Translations under genes and position numbers: made by a program
Notes under the pieces: generated by a model
Seen by the model: only the letters and a program-made list of their open reading frames with translations
Told to the model about the DNA's origin: nothing
Database searches by the model: none
Shown here: positions 1 through 9,407 of the stretch, piece by piece
Layout: every line of letters starts with the position of its first letter
Numbering within the stretch: the stretch's first letter is position 1
Assembly: GCA_028023455.1 (NCBI GenBank)
Contig: JAQFVV010000556.1
Location: forward strand, 246,001-310,000
Source of the DNA: Epiperipatus broadwayi
Lineage: Eukaryota > Onychophora > Udeonychophora > Euonychophora > Peripatidae
DNA: 64,000 bases
Direction of reading: 5' to 3'

Positions 1-551
1 AAGATGCCTTTTACAACTATTATATCTTTTGAATTGTCCAGGATTTTAAATCAAGAAGTAAAACATGCAATTAAACCTATGAAGAAGGGGAAAGTTCAAG
101 GTAATGATAGAATTATATTTGACTTTTTAAAAGAAGCAGGTAAGAAAATAGAAAAACTTTTGGCAAATTTATATACCAAATATATATATAATAAAGTGTA
201 GCAGATGATTGGAAGAATGCAGTATTAAAATATTTAAAAAAGGTGATAAAGAAGATATTAGAAATTATAGACCTATCAATCTTTTATCGATTCTATATAA
301 ATTTTTTACCAAAATTATTACAGCTCATCTGCTGTTAAAATTGAATTTAATCAATCAAAAGAACAAGCTGGATTTGGATCCATTTATATATTGAGAGAAG
401 TTATGGAAAGAACCAATGAATATGAGTTGCCAATATGCTATGAAAAGACATTTGATTCTTTAAGTATTTCTTCAGTGATTAAAGTATTGGGTTATCAGGA
501 TATAGACCCAGAATTCTGAAGAATATTTATAAAAATACAATAGCATCAACT
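1..551 (+). pseudogene. RTE-type LINE reverse transcriptase, part A (decayed, cut by window start)
   Basis: This is a fragment of the reverse transcriptase of an RTE (BovB-like) LINE. The reading GNDRIIFDFLKEAGKKIE, then [18 protein letters not shown], then EKTFDSLSISSVIKVL follows the same order as the better copy at 44343-46119. Several frame changes and stops break it, for example after residue 65 of the first open stretch. The N-terminal endonuclease would lie left of the window. The reading stops at about 551 and resumes at about 3868, so a 3.3 kb insertion splits the gene. Family assignment is sure. The exact insertion point is good to about 10 bases. Confidence 0.9.
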
Positions 552-2780
552 GGATTATCTTTTATTAGTGGGCACCCCTAGACTGCTAGCCTAGAATATT
601 TATAATTTGCTGATAAGGATATCCAAGTAGATGCCTTTCATAATTGTTCTCATATATAGATTAATCATTATTGCTAGATCACGGAGACTAGAGATTCTTG
701 GTAAAATAAACAATTGGCTGGGCGGACAACAGTAAACAATTAACAACAATATTTATTAACAAAATAAAAAGCTTACATTAGTAGTAAGGTTTAAACTAGA
801 GTTAGTTCACATTTATAATAAAATTGATTATAAACTTTTTTAAAAGAAATAGACAATGTATTTGACAGTTGATTGTCCCTATTATCCTTGCTCTCAATGT
901 TATCTTTAGTTTATTAATAATCTTTGAATTTTAGAGAGACATGAGTATCTATAGATGTGCACATGGATGTATTTGCTATAATATTAATCTATAATCAAAA
1001 ATCAGTAGGCTTAATTACTAGACAGATTCACATGTGCTGACATTATTAAACAATCTTATATGCAGTACACAAGATCCAAACCATGGAAAGAAATGTATAA
1101 ATAGCGATAATAAAAAGGCCTTTAAGTAACCCAAGTTAATTAGCAAAATATATAAAAATCTGGGAAGAAGCACTTTACCCAAGGCAAACATCAATAAGTA
1201 CTGTAATTTCAAGTGGCAAACATATAAAAATAATGGTGCTGATATAGTATGCGCTCAGCAGCCATTTTAAAACACCCAAAAACACTGCGGGCACATGCAA
1301 TCAATAAATCAAAGGCTGAACATATAATAAAACTTTGCATGGTATCTATTGGATTATTTGATATAGGCTTGCACTCACATAAGCAAAACTTTCTCATTTC
1401 TCTGTTATTTTCAGACATGTATGACATAAATAACAATAAAAAAAACTACCATTAATTTAAATAGTTTCACAATTATATATAAAAAACATATACATACATC
1501 TATATACATCATGTACAAATAGAAATGATTTTAAATTTTCAAGGCATTTATTATAAAATGTACTAAAAAAATATCAATCTAGATTTTTTTTCTTTTTTAA
1601 ACTACATTTTTTATATATTTTTTTGCTAAGGAAAATCTAGATTCTCTAAAACAATTGCAAAAGTGAAGGGGGAATAATCTTGTTCTCAGATTCTTTTAAA
1701 TAACTTTCTATTAACTTTAGAGTAAAAAATACTTTTAGAAAAACTATTATGGGCTATAAAATTAATTATCACCTGTCAAATATAAAAGAAATCAAAGGGT
1801 TTTAAATAAATCATTACTCAAGCAATTCTAACGTGCAAAAAAATAGAAACAAATAAAAATTTACACTCTTATGTTTTTAAAAAATAAAATAGAAACAAAT
1901 ATAAAAGTACACTCTTATGTATATCACTGGTTTATTGGTATAACTCAATAATAATAGTTCATTTAAAGGTTTTACCTTAAATCATAATGAAGTTGATATA
2001 TGGCTATTACTTTCAGTACAAATGGTGTATATAAATGTGTGTTATGCCTGACATATCGATCTTATTTCTGGAGTCTTTTTTTTCCATTGTGAGGAGAAGA
2101 GCATTGCTTTGTTGTCTCCATGATGTCTGTAATTGGCTGGTTTTATTATTTAACAGACAAAATCAGAACGTGCTTACTACAGGTTAATATTGGAGAGTAG
2201 GATTCATTCCTGGTGTTTTAGCAACACACCTTTATAAACATGGATGCTGGAGCAAGTTCTGAATTTGTGCTCAGGATGGGCATAGGTAAATATGACAGAA
2301 TCAATAATAAATAAGCTGAATTAGCAGAAACAAGCAAAATCATATTACAAGCAAAATAATAAACAGAAATCAGCTGAATCCAGTAGAATAAATTATACTT
2401 TCTAGCTGGGTTTTTTTAAGACCTTAGTTCATTATATAACCCAGTCAAGAATTTCAGGAAAAAACAATGATTAGGATTTTTAACTCAGATAAGTCAGAAA
2501 ATTAAGGATTTTCAAATTTATAATTACTTTAATCTGAAATTTTAAAAATAGCAAAACTTAAAATCAGAACATTACATAATAAAGAAAAATATATATTTCA
2601 TCAAGAGTGTTAATTAATAAAAACTGATTAGAATTGATGAAAAAAAAACATTTTAAGATTAAGTATTGTTTCTGAAATATATAAAAAAATATGTTAACAA
2701 AAGGTAATAAATTTGGCTTTAAAGTACATAAACTGAACTAACCTTAAAATATTCTTTCTCTATTAATGTGTGCTATGTAT
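552..2780. other. Unidentified non-coding part of the 3.3 kb insertion in the RTE copy
   Basis: No open reading frame here looks like a protein; the ones over 60 codons overlap on both strands and show no motif. The RTE reading is continuous across 551/3868 once this DNA is removed, so the block arrived by insertion. The left border near 566 (TTAGTGGGCACC) and the complement of the right border near 3835-3847 (TTTAGTGATGGC) are weakly alike, which could be decayed terminal inverted repeats. I do not recognise the element. Confidence 0.4.
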
Positions 2781-2894
2781 ATAAACAAAGCAAAACTCTA
2801 CATACAGTAGTGCCACCCTGTGCCAACCAGAGTAATCAATGAATGTCAGAAGACTTGTGCATAAAATCCCTATCTAATGCCTACTCATCCAATA

Positions 2895-2936
2895 TCCCCA
2901 GACTAGTTTCTGGCTTGTGGCCATCATCAGTGAGGA
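2895..2936 (-). ncRNA. Hammerhead ribozyme motif, type I topology (best copy)
   Basis: Read on the minus strand: stem I TCCTCA pairs with TGGGGA (one G-U wobble). The conserved core CTGATGA is followed by a perfect 4-bp stem II, TGGC with GCCA, closed by a CACAA loop. The second core GAAA is followed by CTAGTC, which supplies a minimal 2-bp stem III and the GUC cleavage triplet. All conserved core nucleotides of the family are present. A stem III this short is typical of ribozymes in Penelope elements and retrozymes and normally works as a dimer. Activity is inferred, not shown. Confidence 0.85.
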
Positions 2937-3564
2937 GCTTTGGATCTGAGAGCACTGCACTTAGATCTTAGGATCTAATGCAATCCTCAGCACCCACCTT
3001 TTATCTCTACTCAACTACAAAACTATGAAATTGAAAACACAAAAATATTTTCAATCTAAGCTCAATAGCTTATAAAGTCATGTGGGTCTGAACTCAGTTC
3101 AGCACCCATACATTTTGGTGTCTTTGGCTCTTTAACAACCATAGCCACCACTATCCTATTAGGCAGGATTGGTGTTAAACCATTAAGCATCACATGATCA
3201 CCATCTTTTATACTAGCACATAATTGTTTATAAACAAAGCAAAACTCTCCATACAGTAGTGCCACCCTGTGCCAACCAGAGTTTTGTATTGTTTATAAAC
3301 AATTATGTGCTAGTATAAGAGATAGTGATCATGTGATGCTTAATGGTTTAACACCAATCCTGCCTAATAGGATAGTGTTGGCTATGGTTGTTAAAGAGCC
3401 AAAGACACCAAACTGAGTTCAGACCCATATGACTATATAAGCTATTGAGCTTAGGGTTTTCAATTTCATTCTCATAGTTTTGTAGTTAAGTAGAGATAAA
3501 AGGTGGGTTCTGGAAGGTTGCATTAGATCCTAAGATCTAGGTGCAGTGCTCTCAGATCCAAAGC

Positions 3565-3606
3565 TCCTCACTGATGATGGCCACAAACCAGAAACTAGTC
3601 TGGGGA
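3565..3606 (+). ncRNA. Hammerhead ribozyme motif in the right arm of R2 copy 1
   Basis: It has the same 42-nt layout as the copy at 2895-2936: stem I TCCTCA with TGGGGA, core CTGATGA, stem II, core GAAA, then CTAGTC. One G-to-A change in the 3' strand of stem II leaves TGG paired with CCA (3 bp) around a longer loop. The cores and cleavage triplet are intact, so it remains a plausible self-cleaving motif. Confidence 0.8.
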
Positions 3607-3867
3607 TATTGAATGAGTAGGCATTAGATAGGGATTTTATGCACAAGCCTTCTGGCATTCATTGATTACTCTGGTTGGCACAGGGTGGCACTACTGTATG
3701 GAGAGTTTTGCTTTGTTTATAAACAATTATGTGCTAGTATAAGAGATAGCGATCATGTGATGCTATGTATATACTTCATACTACCTATTATACCTATATA
3801 TATATATAAAAACTTGAATTAAAATTATTTTTGTGCTTAGCCATCACTAAATACTTCTATATAAATT

Positions 3868-4150
3868 ACTATTGAGATATGCCAATGCTCTTCTCCATAA
3901 TGATAATAGGAATATTAACATTGAGAAGAACATATGACAGAATAACTCAAAAACTTTTTATAGCAGTGCTGCAAGAATTATTTTGTGAATTAAAATTGAA
4001 AGCTAAAGGAATAAAAATAAATGGAGATTGTTTAAGCTATGTAGATTTTTCAGATGTTGTAATTGTTTTTGCCAATAATGCTTTAGAGCTTGCAAGAGTT
4101 ATTAGAGGAAAGTAGGACTAATGGTAAATGTTAAAAAAGACCAAAGTTAT
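3868..4150 (+). pseudogene. RTE-type LINE reverse transcriptase, part B
   Basis: This continues the RTE copy at 1-551. Visible pieces are LFIAVLQELFCELK and LSYVDFSDVVIVFANNALEL, matching LFTAVLQEVFCGLK and LSHLDFADDVVVFANNASEL of the copy at 44343-46119. The catalytic FADD motif has become FSDV, so the enzyme would be dead. It ends at KTKV, exactly where the Gypsy element at 4151 begins; the next residues of the RTE frame resume at 8754. Confidence 0.88.
4146..4150. repeat. Target-site duplication of Gypsy-1 (left)
   Basis: GTTAT directly precedes the LTR start TGCAGTG and recurs at 8754-8758 right after the other LTR end. Five bases is usual for Gypsy integrases. The duplicated bases belong to the host RTE reading frame. 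Confidence 0.85.
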
Positions 4151-4468
4151 TGCAGTGTTTTCAAGGTGTTAAAAACTCAGCTGAAACTATAAATAAGGTT
4201 GGACTCGTAGAAGTTTATAACTTAGTTATTTAATTATATATAAGCAGCCCTTAGATTACAATTCTTTTGTACAGGTTGTTAACTCCATTGTTAGTTCTAC
4301 TTTTAGACTTACAATCTTACCATGTCCATTCATTGGGAAGTATGTTAATCAGGAGAAAGAAAAGAAAACAAGAGAAAACTTTTTTTACTTCACTCAATTC
4401 ATCAATGCTTCTATGTTCGCCATCCCCTCTAGTTATTATTTCTATAGTTAATCAGTCTATTCAGCACA
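4151..4468 (-). repeat. Gypsy-1 3' LTR
   Basis: This matches 8432-8753 along its length, for example the shared stretches GTACAGGTTGTTAACTCC and CTAGTTATTATTTCTA. On the element strand it begins with TGTGCTGAA (the other LTR has TGCACTGAA) and ends in CACTGCA. Confidence 0.92.
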
Positions 4469-4481
4469 CCTACCCTCACTC
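4469..4481 (-). other. Polypurine tract of Gypsy-1
   Basis: On the minus strand GAGTGAGGGTAGG immediately precedes the 3' LTR, the place where plus-strand DNA synthesis is primed in LTR retrotransposons. It lies just downstream of the pol stop codon at 4496-4498. Confidence 0.7.
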
Positions 4482-4495
4482 TAGAATATAGACTT

Positions 4496-5838
4496 TTAGT
4501 TTGATTGGTAATCTGTATTCTTGTGAGTTTCTGGGGACAGGTCTGTCACTTTCCTTATCTGTTTGATTGTGTACAGAGCTGGTGGAGTCTGTTCTTCCTT
4601 GTACATATTTAATGTCTCTGGTTCAACAAGAAGATTCTTTTCCTGTGGAATTTGTGGTAGCATTTTTTTGTCCTCCCTTATTAAAGATTCCCACTGGCAA
4701 GCAGTTTCAATAAGAGTCTTGTTATCATCTAATGGTGTAACAGCTGATGTTCTCCTTATATGGTTTACATGTCTTCATACAGAAGGATCATTTTCCAATC
4801 TTATATTATAAATAACTTGAGACACTGGACTTATAACAATTCTGGGTGTCCACTTCCTCTTTATAATGTCTCATACCCATACTAGTTCATCCCTTTTAAA
4901 CATTGGGAAATGTTTATAAGTGTCTGGGTAGATTTCTGGATCTTTTTCAGTTCTTTCCTCCAGAGGCATAATTTTTGATATATGTGTACGGCAAGTCCTA
5001 CTGAATAGTAGGTCAACGGGTGATTTCCCATTATTTGATTGAGGTAGGAAATGTTGGTAAAACATTATCTCTATTAGTGCTTCATTTATTTTTTATAGCT
5101 TGTTTTTTCCTTCCCTTTTTTAAACCTTGGACTGCCTTTTCAGCCAATCCATTTGAGGCAGGATGACAGGCAGGTGTCAGGACATGTTGAATCTCTCAGA
5201 CAGGTAATTTTCAAAATTTGTGGATGTGAAACCTGTCCCATTATCTGATACCAGCATATCTGGATATCCATGTGTAGTTAAAATTTCTTGGAGAGTCTTT
5301 ATAGTAGAATTGGCATCAACTGATTTGACTAAATGGTATTCAATCCAATTGCTATAAGAGTCCACAACTGTTAAAGTGACCATTTATAGGGCCTGTTTGG
5401 TCAATGTGAACATGTTCCTGGGGTTCTGGTCAATATGCAGCCACCACACATGATCAAGTTAGGGCCTTCATCCTTACTATCCCAGGGTGTTCTGCATGAA
5501 ATAATTTTAATACCTGTAAGTGTCCCTCCATAGATATGAACACTATCCGTTCTAGTGATGCAATCATTACAGATTGACAGATACTGATGAGCATTCCAGA
5601 TAGCTGTATGTAGAATTTTTGGGCGGCAGTTAGGCCATCCTTTTTTGTTCCATGTTTTCAGCTGGTGACAACCAGGGTCTCTAAGTGTCCATTCAGCTAC
5701 ATTGGTACTATTCAAGGTATCATTCAATTTGACTACTTCTAGTAGATTTACTTCCACAAATTCATGTGGCCTATTAGCTTTTAGTGGTAGGTGTGATAGA
5801 GCATCGGCATGTGGTATTTGTTTACCCAGTTTGTACAT
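4496..5838 (-). pseudogene. Gypsy-1 integrase (broken)
   Basis: Integrase inserts the element DNA into the genome. The core is visible as VDSYSNWIEYHLVKS and LVSDNGTGFTSTNF (5383-5177), giving the two aspartates. The glutamate follows in another frame as ASNGLAEKAVQ near 5140. The C-terminal part runs through FSRTCRTHISKIMP and FKRDELVWV (5065-4871) and then an open stretch without ATG to the stop at 4496. The N-terminal zone at 5838-5401 lies between RNase H and the core. At least two frameshifts separate these pieces. Confidence 0.88.
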
Positions 5839-5893
5839 TAAATTATAGTCATAGGCTGCAAGAATGTTTATCCATCGTAATATTCTTTGGCTG

Positions 5894-7241
5894 CTATAGT
5901 CGGGAGTTTTTTTTGTTTTTCCCCAATATGCCTAATAATGGATGGTAGTCCATACATATGGTGAACTTCCGGCCATAGATATACTGGTGAAACTTTTTCA
6001 CTGCAAAGATAATAGCTAGGTCTTCTTTGTCCAATTGACTATAGTTGATTTTAGCTGACGATAGTGTGCGGGAGGTATATGCAATGGGACATTCATGACA
6101 ACTTATTTGATGAGAGATTACAGCTCCAATGCCATTCTTTGAAGCATCTGAGGTGACTATAATTTCTTGATCACTCTGATAGTGTACTAATAAGTTTTCT
6201 GAAAATAATAAATCTTTTGCTGTCTGGAATGCAATCTGCTGTTCGGCCTGCCACTTCCAGTGTTGCCCTTTGTGTAGTAGTATATACAGGGGCTTTAATT
6301 TATGTGATTTATCCTTCAAGAAAATTTCAAAGAAACAAAGTAATCCCAAGAAAGCCTTAAGTCCTTTACATTTTTTGGTATGGGACCATTTTTTATGGCC
6401 ATGACCTTTTCTGGATTTGGCGTTTACCATTTTGGTTAATGATATGTCTCAAAAACTTTAATTCCTTCATAGACCAAATGCTTTTGGTGACATTAATTTT
6501 AATTCCTACCCATTCCAGTCTAGCACATACAGTAAGTACACGTTCTTCCAATTCTGTCTCTGACTGAGCATAAATTAACAAGTCATCCAGATAGGGGATT
6601 ATACCCTTCCCATTATGCATTAATTGATCAATGTTGACTTGAAAGATATTGGGAGCTGTGGTAATTCCGAATGGTGGAAAGCAGACTTCAGGTCAATTTT
6701 TGCAAAAAATAGCAGCTTTCTGAAGTGATGCCAGTATTTCTGAGACATTTGGAAAAGAATATGCACTTTTGTTTAAATAACGGTTTACTGTAACCCTATA
6801 ATCTCCACAGATCTGTAAACTTCCATCAGGTTTTGCTACTATCACAATTGGAGTGGCCCAATCCGAATCTTCTATGGGTGATAAAATACCTTTTACAAGA
6901 CTTGCTAGACTCTCTTTATCCTTGGTTCTGAGAGCAAAAGGAACCTTCTGGGGTTTACACCTCACTGGTCTTGCATCTTCAGTTAGTTCAATATTTACTG
7001 GATTTATTCCTAAAACAGTCAAGTTTTCCTCAAAGATTTTCAGGAACTGTTTACGCACTATATTTTCCAGTTTTACCATTTTGATAATCTGAATAAATAT
7101 GCCCAATGACTGGAACCAATTTCGGCCCAGTAAGGGTTTGATGTTCCTCTTGACTATATACAAAGCTAGAGTTTTGTTTTTGTTATTTAACTTTACTGGA
7201 ACAGAAACCTTCCCACAGATTGGTATGTTATTACCATTCAC
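5894..7241 (-). pseudogene. Gypsy-1 reverse transcriptase and RNase H (broken)
   Basis: RT landmarks in order: VPFALRTKDKESLASLVKG, then ATPIVIVAKPDGSLQICGDY (7241-6693); the catalytic YLDD in IIPYLDDLLIYAQSE (6620-6393); then RNase H with VTSDASKNGIGAV, AYTSRTLSSAKINYSQLDKE and ICMDYHPLLGIL (6430-5894). The usual TDHRPL of this family reads MDYHPL. Frameshifts fall near 6690-6620 and 6420. RT copies the element RNA and RNase H degrades the RNA strand; neither could be made whole from this copy. Confidence 0.9.
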
Positions 7242-7408
7242 ATCTGTGGCAATTACATTTGTTTTATCTAGATTATGTTCCTCTTGACTATATACAAAGC
7301 TAGAGTTTTGTTTTTGTTATTTAACTTTACTGGAACAGAAACCTTCCCACAGATTGGTATGTTATTACCATTCACATCTGTGGCAATTACATTTGTTTTA
7401 TCTAGATT
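7141..7408. repeat. Exact 134-bp tandem duplication in the Gypsy-1 protease/RT junction
   Basis: The segment starting ATGTTCCTCTTGACTATATA occurs at 7141-7274 and again at 7275-7408 with no difference that I can see. Because 134 is not a multiple of three, it shifts the frame: the upstream reading ends at VKRNII and the downstream reading restarts from the second copy of NGNNIPICGKVSVPV. Confidence 0.93.
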
Positions 7409-8347
7409 AAATTTTGACTTGTGTGTAGAATTTATTTTTTTCCAGTCCATTAGAGACATGATGAATAGTCCTGCTCCACTGTCTATCTCCATTGTAACTT
7501 TAGTTTTCACGATTATTAAATCTCGTATAATCTGTTCACTTATCTTAGTTTTTACTCTTTTAATTTCTGATGTTTTGTTCATGGTTCCAGTTACTTTTAC
7601 ATGCGTCTGTTGTTGATTGTTATTCTTTCTGCAAATGCTTGCCATATGGCCTTTTATGCCACAAATATGGCACTTCAGGTTTTTGAATTTGCAAACTCTT
7701 TTTACATGTCCCTTTATGCCACAACAAAAACAAGTAAAATCCTCTCTTGGAGTTCGTGATGATGTTTCCGCTGTTTCTGTTTTACATACACTTACAGCAA
7801 TATTTGCTTCCTTAGTTTCAGCTTGGAAATCCATCACATTTGTTACCATCATCTCATGAGCAATACATTTAGTAATTGCAGTGTTGTAATCTATGTCTAT
7901 TTCACTGAGCAATAATTTTCTCAAATTATAGTCGATCATGCCGTAGAGAAATTGATCTAAGAGCATACCGTCAAGATCAGGAAATAAACATTCTTGTGCC
8001 AAAGTTCGCAATGCAATATTATACTCTGAGTAGGTTTCGTTTGAGTGCTGTTTTCGCATTCTAAACTGTAGGCGTGCAACTCTTTTGGTAACTGCAGGCT
8101 GAAAATATGCAATAAGTTTTTCCATTAATACTGTATATGATAACTGTTCTAGGGTTTTATTATCTGCTAATTGTTTGGCAATTTGCAATAAATCTGTTCC
8201 AGCAAAAAGTAATAATATCAAGACTTTAGTTTCATCATCTTCGATTTTATTCAGCCTCATGTATCATTCCAATTGTTCTACCTATAGAGTCCATCCAGCT
8301 GGATTTCTGATCTCAAATTCTCTGATATTTTGTGCGGGAAAAGCCAT
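7268..8347 (-). pseudogene. Gypsy-1 gag and protease (broken)
   Basis: Gag would form the particle that packages the element RNA. The likely start is the ATG at 8347 (MAFPAQNIREFEIRNP), about 85 nt after the 5' LTR. Two in-frame stops (TAG and TGA, both at positions where tryptophan is expected in WTL-VEQLE-Y) interrupt it before the 330-codon open stretch from 8260. That stretch has two CCHC zinc knuckles, CFCCGIKGHVKRVC and CHICGIKGHMASIC, each C-x2-C-x4-H-x4-C. The protease active site follows as MEIDSGAGLFIMS. The reading is cut at 7268 by the 134-bp duplication. Confidence 0.92.
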
Positions 8348-8411
8348 GTTTGTACGAGCTATTCGAAATTGCTTTTTATCTTCTTTTGTTTACAAAATGA
8401 TAATCTCCATT

Positions 8412-8429
8412 ATTTTATTGACTGCACCA
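8412..8429 (-). other. Candidate primer-binding site of Gypsy-1
   Basis: Two bases inside the 5' LTR, the minus strand reads TGGTGCAGTC. It starts with the TGG expected to pair with a tRNA CCA end. I cannot say which tRNA. Confidence 0.5.
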
Positions 8430-8431
8430 TC

Positions 8432-8753
8432 TGCAGTGTTTTCAGGAAGTTAAAAAATCAGCTGAAACTATAAATAAGGTTGGACTCATAGAGGTTCATA
8501 ACTAGTTATTTAATTATTTATGAGCAGTCCTTAGATTACAACTGTTTTGTACAGGTTGTTAACTCCATTGTTAGTTCTACTTTTAGGCTTACAGCCTTAA
8601 CATGTCCACTCTTTGGGGAATATGTTAATTGGAAAAAAGAAAAGAAAACAAGAGAAAACGTTCTTTTTTTTACTTCACTCGATTCATCAACGCTTCTACA
8701 TTCGCCACCCCCCCTAGTTATTATTTCTAGAGTTAATCAGTTCTTTCAGTGCA
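8432..8753 (-). repeat. Gypsy-1 5' LTR
   Basis: A 322-bp copy of the LTR at 4151-4468, flanked on the right by the target duplication GTTAT. The transcription start of the element would lie here on the minus strand. Confidence 0.92.
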
Positions 8754-9407
8754 GTTATGTTCAATGGACTTTCTCAAAGCAAGAAAATAAAGATTGATAA
8801 TAATGAGTTAGAAGAAGTTAAGAACTAGAAATACATTGGTCCTATTATTACTACAAATGGAAAAATAACAGATGAAATTAATCATAGAATTAAACTTGAT
8901 TGAAGTGCTTTTGGTAGAAAAACATAACATTAAAAGGAAATATGCTTATATGTTTGAAATGGAAGGTTTTTAATAAATATATTTTACCAGTTTTTTACTT
9001 ATGGATTTCAGACTTGGACACTTATCAGAAGAGCAATACAGAGCCTTCAAACCACCTACAGAAGTATGAAGAAATGCATGTTAGGAATAACAAGAAGAGA
9101 TTGAAAACTAAATATTTGAGTAAGATAAAAAAAACAGGTGTTACTTACATCATTGAAAGAATTAAGAGATTGTAGTAGAATTGGACTAGACATATTGCCA
9201 GAAGAAATAATAATAGGTGGACAATTGAAATGTTAAACTGGATTCCAAAAGATTGTAAAGTACTTAGAAAGAGAGCATGGATGGATAAAATAATTATGTT
9301 TGCAAAGATAATATGAAGAACAGAGTCTAGAGATCAGAGAAGATGGATTGAACTTTAACTTTTATTCTGTAGTGGATTGATAATGGCTGAAAATGATGAT
9401 AATGATA
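8754..9407 (+). pseudogene. RTE-type LINE, part C: C-terminal RT region and 3' tail
   Basis: This resumes the RTE frame cut at 4150: VMFNGLSQSKKIKIDNNELE, then YIGPIITTNGKITDEINHRIKLD, matching the copy at 44343-45165. Later pieces match IEKIKRLKWSWAGHIARR and LNWIPRDCK of that copy through many stops. The sequence ends at GGATTGATAATGG followed by GATGATAATGAT, a degenerate short-repeat 3' tail typical of RTE elements. Confidence 0.88.

Larger units (their letters stand above)
2784..3764. repeat. R2 ribozyme repeat, copy 1: head-to-head inverted pair
   Basis: Two arms of about 450 bp are inverted about an axis near 3270. The left arm, read on the minus strand, matches the right arm read on the plus strand over nearly its whole length, with small indels. 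Each arm is slightly more than one monomer: GTTTATAAAC recurs at 3291 and 3715 (period 424) and CAGTAGTG at 2805 and 3254 (period 449). Each arm carries one hammerhead ribozyme motif (2895-2936 minus, 3565-3606 plus), so the motifs point outward. There is no protein. The layout resembles retrozymes, small non-coding retroelements made of tandem ribozyme monomers, but the inverted pairing is unusual. Confidence 0.85.
4151..8753 (-). mobile_element. Gypsy-1: structurally complete Ty3/Gypsy LTR retrotransposon nested in RTE
   Basis: This 4.6 kb element has LTRs of 318 and 322 bp, a TGCA...TGCA-type border, a 5-bp target duplication (GTTAT), a candidate primer site, a purine tract and a gag-protease-RT-RNase H-integrase order on the minus strand. 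That order places it in Ty3/Gypsy. The two LTRs differ at a modest number of positions, so the insertion is not brand new. The coding region carries in-frame stops, frameshifts and an exact 134-bp tandem duplication, so it is non-autonomous now. It sits inside the RTE copy at 1-9407. Confidence 0.93.

Noticed and set aside
3062-3265. 67-codon minus-strand frame
   Set aside because: It lies wholly inside the R2 repeat arm and is not kept open in the other R2 copies.
7275-7616. 113-codon plus frame
   Set aside because: Antisense shadow of Gypsy-1 gag-protease.
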